In this document: piece after piece, positions 26,584 to 36,121 of the stretch
How positions within the stretch are numbered: position 1 is the first letter of the stretch
Layout of the letters: the number at the start of each line of letters is the position of its first letter
NCBI RefSeq assembly: GCF_009299505.1
Contig: NZ_WBSM01000011.1
Location: 48,738-112,737 of the forward strand
Source: Bifidobacterium ramosum
GTDB lineage: Bacteria; Actinomycetota; Actinomycetes; Actinomycetales; Bifidobacteriaceae
DNA length: 64,000 nt
Direction: 5' to 3'
The notes under the pieces: model-generated
Told to the model about the DNA's origin: nothing
Database searches by the model: none
What the model saw: the letters and a program-made list of their open reading frames with translations, nothing else
Position numbers and translations under genes: made by a program

Positions 26584-28851
26584 TCACTGCCTCTGCTGGT
26601 AGAAGGCCTCCTGGGTGGAGTCGTTGACCAGGATTATGGCGGGAGCGCTGGTGAACTTGGAGTCGTAGCCCCCTCCGAAAGCCTGTCCTCGCACCTTTTC
26701 GCTGAGTTTGGATGCTGCGTACCCCTTGGGATATACGGTGAACGTACCGCAAGGAGTCATGCCGTACGCGTCACCGGTGGTGAAACGCATACCGTTCTCG
26801 ATACGCTCATCTCCCTTGGCACCTTCCACAGCGAGCGCATCCGAAGCACAAGTCAGGTTGTAGGAGCCATCGTCGTACTTGGTGGCCGACTCGAACCGTC
26901 CCGAGAACTTCGCCTCGTCCCGCGTGCCCTTGGGGTAATCGTCGCCGATGTCGCCCAGGTTGTCGTCGTGGTAGTAGCCCGTGAACGTGCCGTCGTCTTT
27001 CAGCCACAGCGTCGTGTCCCATGCGCCGGCGCCGGACGAGAACATGTACGTGCCGGCGAGTTCCTTCCACGCGGCAGCGGACTTGGAATCCGCGTCGGAC
27101 GAACCGCCAGAGGAATGTACGCCGCCATCAGCATCACCGTCGGCCGTGCCGTCGGATGCGACCGTACCGTCGATCAGGCTCCAGTCGATCGGGGTTTCGA
27201 CCAAATAGTAGACGTTCTTCTTGTTCGGAGCCTCCTTGAACTTGACCATCTTGCTGTTAGAGTTCGGAATGTACGGGTTGTACTGCGGGCCGGTCGCCTT
27301 GCTATCGATGACCGCCGGCTTGTAGTCGGAGTTGTCGCGCTTGATGATGTACGGGCGATCCTTGTCCGGCTGATAGTCGGACGTGTTCGTGAAGTAGCCG
27401 CTCGATTCGATCGCGGACAGGTCCGCGTCGACCGGCATGTACACGAAAAAGTCATCTGCCTTGTAGGTCTCACCGCTGTTCTGCCGCATACCGTCACCCT
27501 TGGCAAGGTGACCGTTATCGCAGTAGATATACCCTGGGCCGAGAGGAGCAAGATCGTCGCCGCAGTATGCGGTGCCGAGCCCCTTGAACAGCTCGAATGC
27601 GCCGGTATCTCCGGAGATCAGGCTGTTCCCAAGCGAAGAGAACTGTGCGACCGCTTCGGTGTCCGCCTGATTGGTAGGAGTACATCCGTTGGCATTCTGG
27701 ACGACGCCACACAGATTCAAGCTGTCGACTTTGTTGTACTCGCCGCTCACGTAGTATGTGGTGTCGCTCTTCTGCGATTCGTCCGTGCTCATGGTGATGC
27801 AGTCGCCATCTTCGGTGCAGTAACTGCCGGCGAGACGATCGGTACGAGCAATATCCTTGGAATCGCCCATGTCATGTTCTTTTGCACCGGTCAGCACGTC
27901 ATACCGGCCACTCGCATCGACGCCATAATACAGCGTGACATCGGTCGCATCGGTCTTGACACCGATGCCGGGATTCGCACCCACGATCTTGCCGAGGTAC
28001 TGTCTGCCGCTGAACCGCGGTTCGAGCGTGACCGTGTAGCCCTTGCCGGTCAGCTCGCTTTCGGCCTGGTCCTTGTCTATGCCGGCGATCTCCACGGGCA
28101 CGCCGTCGCCCTCGATGCCGACGCCGATGTGAATGCCCTCATCCGTATCGGTGACGGGCTGGCCGTCGGCCGGCATGGTGACGGACACCTTACCGGGATT
28201 CTCGGAGACGACCTCGTGCTCGGTGACCTTCACTCCCATGTCTTTAAGCGCGGTCTCGGCCTGCTTGGCGGTGGAACCCACCGTGCCCTTGGGCACGCCA
28301 GGGCCAAGTGATTCAAGCACCGTGACCTCGCTGCCCTTGGCGATGCGCTCGCCGGACTTTGCGCCTTCCATGCCGATGTAGCCACCCTTGCGGATCGCGC
28401 TGTACTGCTGCTGCTTCTTGACGATGAAGCCCTTGTCGGCCAGCTGCTTGGCCACATCGCCCGCATTGGACGCCTCGACCGTTGGCACGGTCTGCGGCCC
28501 CCATAGTTCCATCTTGTACGTGATGAACGTGGCCACGCACACCGCCACCGCAATGAACGCCGCGACAATGGTGACCATCATCGCAATCGGAGGCTTGCGC
28601 TGGGCTACAGAGCCGGCAGACGGTTCGTCAGTTTGTTGCGGTTCCGGTACCGTCGTTTCCGGCTCGGACTGCGACTCGGATTCGGCCACCGGTACCGGTT
28701 CCGCAGTCACGGACGTATCGATCGTGGTCTGCATCTCAGCAACAGGCTGCGCCTCGGACGCCGGTTCGACGAACGGTTCCAGCGGATGCCCGCAACTAGT
28801 GCAGAACCGCGAATTATCAGCGTTACGCGCACCGCATTCAGTACAGAACAT
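26584..28851 (-). CDS. Zinc-ribbon, single-pass membrane protein with PASTA-like repeats
   Basis: I start it at ATG 28851 (MFCTECGARN), giving 755 residues. The first 25 residues form a double-CxxC zinc ribbon (CTECG...CTSCG). A Pro/Glu/Ser-rich linker leads to one membrane helix, MMVTIVAAFIAVAVCVATFI, near residues 85-105. Outside the membrane lie two or three PASTA-like units, each opening with the A...L...G pattern (GDVAKQLADKGFIVKKQQQ; KQAETALKDMGVKV; DQAESELTGKGYTVTLEPR). The long remaining ectodomain is unrecognised. PASTA domains bind peptidoglycan fragments in Ser/Thr kinases; no kinase domain is present. The start overlaps the end of the upstream zinc-ribbon gene by 14 bp. Confidence 0.72.
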   Translation of the reverse strand: MFCTECGARNADNSRFCTSCGHPLEPFVEPASEAQPVAEMQTTIDTSVTAEPVPVAESESQSEPETTVPEPQQTDEPSAGSVAQRKPPIAMMVTIVAAFIAVAVCVATFITYKMELWGPQTVPTVEASNAGDVAKQLADKGFIVKKQQQYSAIRKGGYIGMEGAKSGERIAKGSEVTVLESLGPGVPKGTVGSTAKQAETALKDMGVKVTEHEVVSENPGKVSVTMPADGQPVTDTDEGIHIGVGIEGDGVPVEIAGIDKDQAESELTGKGYTVTLEPRFSGRQYLGKIVGANPGIGVKTDATDVTLYYGVDASGRYDVLTGAKEHDMGDSKDIARTDRLAGSYCTEDGDCITMSTDESQKSDTTYYVSGEYNKVDSLNLCGVVQNANGCTPTNQADTEAVAQFSSLGNSLISGDTGAFELFKGLGTAYCGDDLAPLGPGYIYCDNGHLAKGDGMRQNSGETYKADDFFVYMPVDADLSAIESSGYFTNTSDYQPDKDRPYIIKRDNSDYKPAVIDSKATGPQYNPYIPNSNSKMVKFKEAPNKKNVYYLVETPIDWSLIDGTVASDGTADGDADGGVHSSGGSSDADSKSAAAWKELAGTYMFSSGAGAWDTTLWLKDDGTFTGYYHDDNLGDIGDDYPKGTRDEAKFSGRFESATKYDDGSYNLTCASDALAVEGAKGDERIENGMRFTTGDAYGMTPCGTFTVYPKGYAASKLSEKVRGQAFGGGYDSKFTSAPAIILVNDSTQEAFYQQRQ

Positions 28852-29818
28852 TGTGCATCGCCCCCGCAATGATCGCGCCGACGATAGCCGACAACACCGT
28901 CACCAGAATGATGAACACGATCGCACTGAGCACGATCTGCAGCAGCACGCACAGGAACTTGACCCACTGCGAGTCGAGCGGGCGACGACTGTCGCCTTCG
29001 TAAACGAGCACCATCATCCACATGCTCTGCGTTACCACCGCCAGCACCCATAGCGTAATCGCCAGTACGTCGACGTGAATCAGCGCAAACACGGCGGCCA
29101 AGGCAAACAGGCCAAGCCACGGAGCCAGCCGGTGCGCATAATCGTCGTGCAGCGTACGGAACGTCACCGGGTCACCCATCAGAGCACGCATCAACCGCAG
29201 TACCAGCAGAATGCCGTACAGGTACAGGCTGAACATGATCCACAGCACGACGAACACGAACGGCGCAGCCTCATCCACGGCTTCACTGATGTAGTAGGAG
29301 TCCACGAATGGGATCATGCTCAGAATAGAGCTGCCACCGTGCGAAATCTCGCTCGTCGCGGCCAATGCGGACAGCATCGTGGTCGCGAAGATCACGGCCA
29401 ACGCATACCACGGCTTGCCGCCACCGACCTCGCTCGGACGCAGAAAGAACGTCTTGAACCAGTCACCGAACGCACGCGCCTCGGCCTTCATCTCCGGGGT
29501 GATCAGCGGCTTGACCTCACTCTGAGGCTGGAACTGGCCAGGCTGGCTAAACTGCGGCTGCGAAGCGGGCTGCGGCCCGAACTGGGCAGGCTGCGGCTGA
29601 GCCTGTGGCGGAACGTTCGACTGCGCTACCGGTGGAATATACGACTGGCCGACGGACTGTCCGCTCGAAGAATTCTGCGTCATTTGACCACTCGGATCTG
29701 GCTGCGTGGCCGACTGCGTCGCGGTCGGCACCGGCACGAATGGAGAACCGCATTGACGACAGAACTTCGCCCCGTCCTGATTGTTCGCCCCACACTGTGT
29801 GCAAGGTTTCATGGCCAT
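28838..29818 (-). CDS. Zinc-ribbon multi-pass membrane protein
   Basis: The start is ATG 29818, after AAAGGAAG, for 326 residues. A double-CxxC zinc ribbon (CTQCG...CRQCG) opens the protein, followed by about 90 residues rich in Gln, Pro and Ser. Four hydrophobic segments follow: WYALAVIFATTMLSALAATS, VFVVLWIMFSLYLYGILLVL, GLFALAAVFALIHVDVLAIT with its continuation, and CVLLQIVLSAIVFIILVTVL. The same head and topology are common in Gram-positive envelope proteins of unknown role. It is probably co-transcribed with the PASTA-like protein, whose start it overlaps. Confidence 0.7.
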   Translation of the reverse strand: MAMKPCTQCGANNQDGAKFCRQCGSPFVPVPTATQSATQPDPSGQMTQNSSSGQSVGQSYIPPVAQSNVPPQAQPQPAQFGPQPASQPQFSQPGQFQPQSEVKPLITPEMKAEARAFGDWFKTFFLRPSEVGGGKPWYALAVIFATTMLSALAATSEISHGGSSILSMIPFVDSYYISEAVDEAAPFVFVVLWIMFSLYLYGILLVLRLMRALMGDPVTFRTLHDDYAHRLAPWLGLFALAAVFALIHVDVLAITLWVLAVVTQSMWMMVLVYEGDSRRPLDSQWVKFLCVLLQIVLSAIVFIILVTVLSAIVGAIIAGAMHNVLY

Positions 29819-30132
29819 GCTTCCTTTCTCTGTCTCATCTTCGTTGATAAGCCGGTTTCCGACCGGCTCACCAACCGTTCTACCAAAACAACCAAGCCGG
29901 CATGTCACCACGCTCATTCGCAGGTAATGCGTCGGCCGAGTTGCATCGACACCCAAACAAACCGGACAAGCACACGACACACCGACGAATCGTTGGTATT
30001 GCAGGCGTGTCGCATCATCCCGTTCAAACCCCAACAGCTTGTCCGGTTTGGGTAGGCAGAGGCGATCGGGACGGCCGGTCGCACGAAGCACAACAACCAA
30101 GGCGGCAACGCCAGTAAAGAAGGGAACCAACA
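29819..30132. other. Divergent intergenic region, 314 bp, with inverted leader motifs
   Basis: No ORF is supported. AACCGGACAA (29960-29969) and its inverse TTGTCCGGTT (30039-30048) lie 70 bp apart, pointing at the two divergent genes. The 100 bp before ATG 30133 match the leader of the broken copy at 735, including GGCGATCGG, GGCCGGTCGC and the ACAACCAA region, so the promoter was duplicated together with the gene. Confidence 0.55.
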
Positions 30133-30642
30133 ATGGTACACGATATGGGCAAGGTCAAGGTCGAATACGTTTCGATCGAGGACTCCGACAGGGACGCCGA
30201 GGAGCACCCGTACACGGTCCCGATCCCGGAGGACCTGACCGAGGATTTCGAACCCTCCAAGCCTGTGACCCGCGAGCAGATGATACGCTGGATGACCCGC
30301 CACATCGAACCCTACCCGGGATACGCCGAAGAAGAAGGAGCATGGGAGCGCGCCTGGCAAGAAGTTGAGCTCGCCCAACTCAAAGCCGACGGCGAACCCG
30401 TACTCGAAATGGACCCCGTACATCTTCAAATGACGGAAACCTGCACCAAGATCGCAGAAGAGGATCAGACGGACTCCACCGCCACTCAGGGCATCGACTC
30501 TGAAAACACAGCCGATGACATCAATGACGAGGACGAGAACGACTATGCGGACGGCCTTGGATTCAATCCCTTCGCGACGCTGCGCGAGATCATGGACGCC
30601 GACGGCGAAGGCCCGATCGACCCCGACTCCGACCTGCAGTAA
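30133..30642 (+). CDS. Small acidic protein (intact paralogue of 735-1040)
   Basis: A 169-residue strongly acidic protein. Its N-terminal 105 residues match the broken copy at 735 (SDRDAEEHPYTVPIP, EPYPGYAEE, WERAWQEVELAQLKADGEP). The C-terminal 65 residues are nearly all Asp, Glu and small residues and are absent from the copy. No family is recognised; highly acidic small proteins in accessory regions are often DNA mimics or partners of basic proteins, but nothing here proves it. It leads a plus-strand run of four genes: this one, family A, family B, and a 125-residue protein. Confidence 0.62.
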   Translation: MVHDMGKVKVEYVSIEDSDRDAEEHPYTVPIPEDLTEDFEPSKPVTREQMIRWMTRHIEPYPGYAEEEGAWERAWQEVELAQLKADGEPVLEMDPVHLQMTETCTKIAEEDQTDSTATQGIDSENTADDINDEDENDYADGLGFNPFATLREIMDADGEGPIDPDSDLQ

Positions 30643-30669
30643 GCCGCACAATCGGGCGATACCTCGAAA

Positions 30670-30679
30670 TTGTCCGGTA
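30670..30679 (+). promoter_or_regulatory. TTGTCCGGTA leader motif
   Basis: A near-identical copy of the decamer lies 55 bp before the family A start at 30725. Distances of 52-58 bp to the start codon recur at the copies before 26233, 42338 and 42545. Confidence 0.4.
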
Positions 30680-30724
30680 TCCATCAATATCGATCAACGC
30701 CAACCCGCAGAAAGGAAGCACATC

Positions 30725-31534
30725 ATGGACGTGTCAAGCAATCGTTACTTCAGTCCTATTCCGACCGGTGAGCATCGTTTCGCCGCGCATTTCAGCCTGC
30801 AGTATCCCACTCATTTGGACTGGCTGGTCAAATTCATGGAAAAACGCACTGCGGAAACCCCGCTACAGTTCTCGGCCGCATTCTTCCGCCGCCCAGCACG
30901 AGACAAGCACGGCAACTGGACCGGCAAGTGGATCGAACACTGCACGGTCACCGATGCGACCGGCAGCCGCATTGTCAACGAATACTATCCCAAACGCCAG
31001 CAGATCCACATCCCGTATCTGCACTACCGGCTGAACACACGCCAGCTCATGCCGCTGATGAAAGTCAGCTTCCGCCCGGCGTTCGCGGACGCGCCTGACT
31101 CCCCCGTCGTCACGCACGTCGAACGGCTGTGGGATGTGCTCGACTACGAAACGGCGCTACGCGGCAACATGCTCACCGACGATGCCGAAGAAGCCGAACC
31201 GGATGTATACGCGATCATCGAGCACACCACCGGAATCATCATTCCGATCGCCGTCGGCATGAAAGCCGAGTTCATTGTCGGCCAAGACGACATGATGACG
31301 ATCCGCGTACTGCCGATGGCCTCCCGCAGCGGATATCGCAGCTACAACGGCCACGAACGCTACGAGGACGAAGGCACGTACAGCGAACAGGAACTGCGCG
31401 ATGACATCGCACGATGGAGCCGCGAACTCGGCGAACAGATCGCCAAACGAGACACCGAAGAATTCGCCAACTGGCGTGAAGCAATCAAGGAACTCAAGGA
31501 GAGGACCCAGGAATATGACCGCGACAACCAATGA
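30725..31534 (+). CDS. Family A cassette protein, copy 2 (269 aa)
   Basis: It starts at ATG 30725 after AAAGGAAG. The family core DVYAIIEHTTGIIIPIAVG lies near residue 160, followed by the variable strand segment and a charged helix (ELRDDIARWSRELGEQIAKR). The N-terminal part is basic and aromatic (FFRRPARDKHGNW). It overlaps the following family B gene by 20 bp. No known family is recognised, and no signal peptide or membrane segment is seen. Confidence 0.65.
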   Translation: MDVSSNRYFSPIPTGEHRFAAHFSLQYPTHLDWLVKFMEKRTAETPLQFSAAFFRRPARDKHGNWTGKWIEHCTVTDATGSRIVNEYYPKRQQIHIPYLHYRLNTRQLMPLMKVSFRPAFADAPDSPVVTHVERLWDVLDYETALRGNMLTDDAEEAEPDVYAIIEHTTGIIIPIAVGMKAEFIVGQDDMMTIRVLPMASRSGYRSYNGHERYEDEGTYSEQELRDDIARWSRELGEQIAKRDTEEFANWREAIKELKERTQEYDRDNQ

Positions 31535-32054
31535 CATCATGCTCGACCTCATCATGCGAGCCGATACCGCGCAACTGCTGACCACACTCGTACGCCGGCA
31601 GAACGTCAACACGACCGTCAGTACCGCAATGCTGCCGTCCGTCGTCTACTTCGACGATCTGATCGAACAGTTCAAGGACGACGACACCGGACTGCCGCCG
31701 CTTGAAGACGAAAACGACGGCGACAACAGGTTGCGATGCGTGTACGCGTACAACGGCATCGAGTCCGACGACGACTTCGCGGACCTGCGCGACCCGAAGT
31801 CGGCCGAACGCGACGACTGCCAGGAGACGCCGCAATACTACATCAAGGCGTATTCGTCTGATCCGGGCGATGCCAAGCCGACTCTGGAAACGTACTACTA
31901 CTACCCGCGCCACTTCGCGCTGAACCTCGGCTACCTGTGCGACACGATGGCTCGACGCACGCCGGTGATGGAGATGAAGCGCTACATGCTGCGCGGCGAA
32001 CTGCCGCCCCGCTACACCATCCAGGAATGGGGCCCGATCGCCTCCCTGCAGTAA
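31515..32054 (+). CDS. Family B cassette protein, copy 2 (179 aa)
   Basis: ATG 31515 lies inside the end of the family A gene, with AAGGAGAGGA upstream. The conserved end reads YYYPRHFALNLGYLCDTMAR and then LPPRYTIQEWGPIA, as in the copies at 25038 and 43336. The N-terminal 60 residues are an additional helical segment. Between them lies an acidic loop. The function is unknown. Confidence 0.65.
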   Translation: MTATTNDIMLDLIMRADTAQLLTTLVRRQNVNTTVSTAMLPSVVYFDDLIEQFKDDDTGLPPLEDENDGDNRLRCVYAYNGIESDDDFADLRDPKSAERDDCQETPQYYIKAYSSDPGDAKPTLETYYYYPRHFALNLGYLCDTMARRTPVMEMKRYMLRGELPPRYTIQEWGPIASLQ

Positions 32055-32098
32055 GCCGAACGCACCAGCAGCGAACGGCAGAAGAGAAAGGAGCACAC

Positions 32099-32476
32099 AT
32101 GACCATCATGATTAAGCCGGAAACGCAGGGGCTGCTCCACGGGGCGAAGGCCGTTGGAGTCGAATATGCGATCCGCCGCACGCGCGACAAGGCGTGGCTG
32201 TTCGACGCGGATTGGGACGGCACCGACACCGCGTGGGAGCCGGATGCGGATAACGCGACCTGGCAGGGCGACCTCGAGGATATCACCCGTCTGGCGCGGC
32301 TCAACCACATGCTCGCCTACGACAGCGCCGGCGACCCGCAGCTGATGAGCGGGCTGGAATTCGTGGCGCGACCATGGTTCTACGAGGAGGACTACCTCGA
32401 TTCGACGGAGGATACGCCGCTTGACGAGCTGGACTTCAGCACGATCGGCGTGAACCCCGCCGATTTCGCCGAGTGA
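32099..32476 (+). CDS. Small acidic hypothetical protein (125 aa)
   Basis: ATG 32099 is preceded by AAAGGAG at 6 bp. The protein is rich in Asp and Trp (WLFDADWDGTDTAWEPDAD) and has no recognised motif. It is the last gene of the plus-strand group that opens at 30133, 44 bp after family B copy 2. Confidence 0.55.
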   Translation: MTIMIKPETQGLLHGAKAVGVEYAIRRTRDKAWLFDADWDGTDTAWEPDADNATWQGDLEDITRLARLNHMLAYDSAGDPQLMSGLEFVARPWFYEEDYLDSTEDTPLDELDFSTIGVNPADFAE

Positions 32477-32593
32477 TCGGCTTCGGCGGGGTCCGGCAGC
32501 GGCGATGCACGGCCGCACCGCGAGTCGGCACGGATTTCGCGGCGCGGAGAGTGTAGATTGGCAAGAGTAAGGGATATGGCGCAAGGGGGCCTC

Positions 32594-35500
32594 ATGGTCT
32601 TGGACATACTGGAAACCACCGGCGACGATGATGCGCTGGATGCACTGATCACGCGAGCCACAGCCGATATGGCCACATCCGGCGCAGATGAGGCCGGCGA
32701 TCAGGCCGGCGAACGATTCATTCTGGTCACGCCGGCACGACTGCGCTCCTACGCGGAGCGCCAAGTGCTGGAACATCTGGGCGCGCATCCCACAGGCAAA
32801 CCGGGCGTGACGCTCGAGGTGCATTCGTTCACCAGCATGGCCCGTTCGGTAATCGGCAACCGGTACGACGGCCGATACACGAAGCCCGTGGTAAGCCCGT
32901 TCACACTGCGCGCGTTCCTGGCGACACGCATGCGTCACGATCCGCAGACGTTCCGCACCGCCGGCGAGACGTTCGGTTCCGCGAACCAATTCGCCGCGCA
33001 GGTGACGGAACTGCTCAACGCCGGCATCCGCCCGCACGACATCACCGGCATGCCCGACGCCGACGAGCGCATGCTCGCACTGGCGAAACTGCTCGCGCTG
33101 GTCGAGGACGAGTTCGGCAATTTCACGATGCCGGGAGCCAACGCAAGCGTGATAGTGCCGTGGGCCGAGGACCACGGCGACCGACTGCATGTCTATCTAT
33201 ATGGATTTGAATGGATGACGGCAGACGAGATGCTTGCCACAATGGCACTGGCCAAATCGGCTGACTGCGTAGTGTGCACCGAAGAAGGATGCCGTCCCGA
33301 TTTCGTGAATACGTTTGCTGCCAATGCCGAACATTCCGCCGGCGAATCATTCGACGAGCTTCCACCTCTGCGCCGTCCAACAGCCGGATTAACCGCATAT
33401 CGGGCTCTGGACGAGTGCGACGAAGTTCGTCAGGCGGCAGCCTTGATCGAACTGTTGCACGAACAGGCCGCCGAGGACGGCGAACCGTTCTCTTATGGCG
33501 ACGTGCTGATCACGGCACGCAACCTCGAGCCATATCAAGCACTGCTGGCGGACGAGTTCGCCTATCACGGCATACCAGTGAATATGACGTCGATGGCGAC
33601 GATGGCCGACCAGCCATTCGCAAAACTACTGCTCAGCCTGCTGGACGAGAGACTGTATGGCAAGGTGCCGGATGCGACCGTTCTGTCAAACGTGTTCCGC
33701 TCCCATCTGCTGCGCGGCCAGTATCGGGTCTCGAATCGAGACTTGGATCGGGTGGAAGATGCATTGTACTCGTACGACCCGGTCAAGGTCTGGGATTGCG
33801 GTTCGAATTCAATCGCGGTGAACAACACGATCGCACGTATGCACACGCTGATCGCAGAAGCGTACCCGGTGTTCATGGAGAACGAACACGCTGAAACGCG
33901 AACGGTGCGCGAGACGCTGGGCGGCATGATCCGTTTCCTAGTGCGAATCGGAGCCAATCTATCATGGACCGAGATCGTCGCCGACGACGCGCACGCAGCG
34001 GAATCCAATGATGCGCACGTCCGCCGCGGGACAAGTGAACGTCTGTTCTCGCAGACCCGAATCGTATGGAATCTGGTCATGCGCGAGTTCGACGAGTTGG
34101 TCGACCGTTTCGGCGACGAGCCATTCAATGATTTTCGGCCGACATTCCGGGCCAATTTGGAGACACTGCTGCTGGAACAGCCGTTGCACGATCAGGCGAG
34201 GGCCTCGAACGCGGTTGACGTGATCGCGTTCCCGACGCCGATGCGCCCGTACCGTCACGTGTTCGTGTTGGGTGCAACGGAATCTCAGCTGCCTGCCATC
34301 CCAAGCGAGGCAGGGCTGCTGGACGAGTCGGAACGGCTGAGACTCGCCGACTCGCTGGCAAGACACGGCAATACCATCGCGGCGGTCGGTTTGCGTTCCG
34401 GAATCATGCAAAGCAAAGCCCGTCGCGAAGTGCTCGCGTTCAACCGCGTGACGCGTTACGCGCAAGACCTAACGGCGTTCTGCCCGGGTACGGCAGGCGG
34501 TGCAGCGCAAGCATTGTCGCCTTTCGTCGCAGCGCTGCTAGTCACCGACAATACGACGGATGCCGATGAGCGAATCGCAACGCCGACGATCAACGACCTG
34601 CCCACGACATTCGACGACCTCTCGCATCCGCTAACATTGCGCACCGCAAACAACGGTAATCTGGACCCCGGGATCATGCTCGACCTGTTCACCCGCCCGT
34701 CCGACCCCAACGACATATCCTCGCCACGTGTGCTAGACACATCGGTATCCGCAGTGCAGGGCTTCTACGCCAATCCGTTCGACACATTTCTGCTCCGAGG
34801 ACTCAAACTCCAACCGGTCAAACCGTTCGAACTTGATTCGGCGACCAAGGGCAGCTTCTACCATGCAGTGCTGGAACGTCTGATTGACGTGAAGATCGCC
34901 GCTCAGCATTGCGGCGATAACCTGTCTGCGCTTCCCACCATCTACCGGAACGGGAATGTGCTGAAATCCGATACCGAACTGATCGACCTGCTCGCGCAAT
35001 TGGATTTCCAGCCCGAACCGATTGCCGGCTCCCCGCTGACGACGGCAAGTCTGCTCGAAGAGAACCCGGAGTTCGCAATTCTCGATTGCAGCCACCGTAT
35101 GAACGCCGTACACGGCCAGCTGAAGAACACGCTACGTTTATTCCTACAGAGACTCGATCTGACCGTCGAGTCATGGCAGACCAATCTACTTGACGCGACG
35201 GCCCCGGCCCCGAAGGCCGGAACACGATCCAAGAACACGGACCAAGTCATCGCCGTGCACGATACGCCGCTATTCACCGAAAAGCAGTTCGGCGACATCC
35301 ACGGCACCCGCGCAGACTGGCCTGCAGTGACCTCGCGTATCAGTGGGGCCAAGGATGGACTTCCCGTCAATGTGACCGTACAAGTGCGAGGCAAAGTCGA
35401 TCGCATCGAGCGCATCGAGCGCAATGGCCTCGAAGGTTCGCTGGTGATCGATTACAAGTCATCCCCGCACACGCTGTTCGACGCGAACAACAAAACCGAG

Positions 35501-36121
35501 CTGGGCACCCTTGTGTACTACGGGCATGAACTGCAGTTGCTGAACTACGCGCGGGCCATAATGGCATCCGGCGAGGATCTTCCGCCGGTCATGGGCATGG
35601 TGTTTTTGCCGATACAGAACACGAAGGACGCTTATGACATCGGAAAGCTGCCGGAAAACGGAACCGCATCCGGCGAGCGCACCAGGACCATCGGCGATAC
35701 CGGATTGGAATTACCAAGTCTGACAGCACTGAACCTGACCACCGCCGGCACACTGGTCAGCCCGTGGGAGCGTGGCAAAGCAGCCTCGCTGCCGCGGTTC
35801 TCTCTGTCTCCCGAGAATCTGCGGCTGCTGGTCAATTACGTGCGACGCATGATCGACCAAGCCTGTCGGGCTATGCTGTCCGGCAACATGCCAGTGGCAC
35901 CGTACAGGGCATTGAAAAGCGATGCCAGCGAAGCCGGACGAGACGGTCTGAAGTACAGCGACTACCGGGACGTCATGGCGTTGGATCTGCTGGACGACCG
36001 GGCGTGGCGGATGCAGTCACCGGTACTGCTCGGACAGTTGGTTGACGCGGCCAAGGACGTGGCATTGCCGGATCTGATCGGCGGAACGACCGTCATGACC
36101 GGGAAGGAAGAGGAACAGTGA
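32594..36121 (+). CDS. addB: AddB/RexB-like helicase-nuclease subunit
   Basis: I start at ATG 32594, after AAGGGGG; the longer frame at 32558 opens with TTG and no clear site. The 1175-residue protein resembles AddB: a UvrD-like body without an intact Walker A (FILVTPARLRSYAERQ opens where the ATP site would be), the phrase VFVLGATESQLPAIPSEAG, and a C-terminal RecB-type nuclease with GKVDRIERI and VIDYKS near 932-955. The AddAB enzyme processes double-strand ends and degrades foreign linear DNA. The stop overlaps the AddA start by four bases (GTGA). The gene lies inside an accessory island, so this may be an additional copy. Confidence 0.78.
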   Translation: MVLDILETTGDDDALDALITRATADMATSGADEAGDQAGERFILVTPARLRSYAERQVLEHLGAHPTGKPGVTLEVHSFTSMARSVIGNRYDGRYTKPVVSPFTLRAFLATRMRHDPQTFRTAGETFGSANQFAAQVTELLNAGIRPHDITGMPDADERMLALAKLLALVEDEFGNFTMPGANASVIVPWAEDHGDRLHVYLYGFEWMTADEMLATMALAKSADCVVCTEEGCRPDFVNTFAANAEHSAGESFDELPPLRRPTAGLTAYRALDECDEVRQAAALIELLHEQAAEDGEPFSYGDVLITARNLEPYQALLADEFAYHGIPVNMTSMATMADQPFAKLLLSLLDERLYGKVPDATVLSNVFRSHLLRGQYRVSNRDLDRVEDALYSYDPVKVWDCGSNSIAVNNTIARMHTLIAEAYPVFMENEHAETRTVRETLGGMIRFLVRIGANLSWTEIVADDAHAAESNDAHVRRGTSERLFSQTRIVWNLVMREFDELVDRFGDEPFNDFRPTFRANLETLLLEQPLHDQARASNAVDVIAFPTPMRPYRHVFVLGATESQLPAIPSEAGLLDESERLRLADSLARHGNTIAAVGLRSGIMQSKARREVLAFNRVTRYAQDLTAFCPGTAGGAAQALSPFVAALLVTDNTTDADERIATPTINDLPTTFDDLSHPLTLRTANNGNLDPGIMLDLFTRPSDPNDISSPRVLDTSVSAVQGFYANPFDTFLLRGLKLQPVKPFELDSATKGSFYHAVLERLIDVKIAAQHCGDNLSALPTIYRNGNVLKSDTELIDLLAQLDFQPEPIAGSPLTTASLLEENPEFAILDCSHRMNAVHGQLKNTLRLFLQRLDLTVESWQTNLLDATAPAPKAGTRSKNTDQVIAVHDTPLFTEKQFGDIHGTRADWPAVTSRISGAKDGLPVNVTVQVRGKVDRIERIERNGLEGSLVIDYKSSPHTLFDANNKTELGTLVYYGHELQLLNYARAIMASGEDLPPVMGMVFLPIQNTKDAYDIGKLPENGTASGERTRTIGDTGLELPSLTALNLTTAGTLVSPWERGKAASLPRFSLSPENLRLLVNYVRRMIDQACRAMLSGNMPVAPYRALKSDASEAGRDGLKYSDYRDVMALDLLDDRAWRMQSPVLLGQLVDAAKDVALPDLIGGTTVMTGKEEEQ

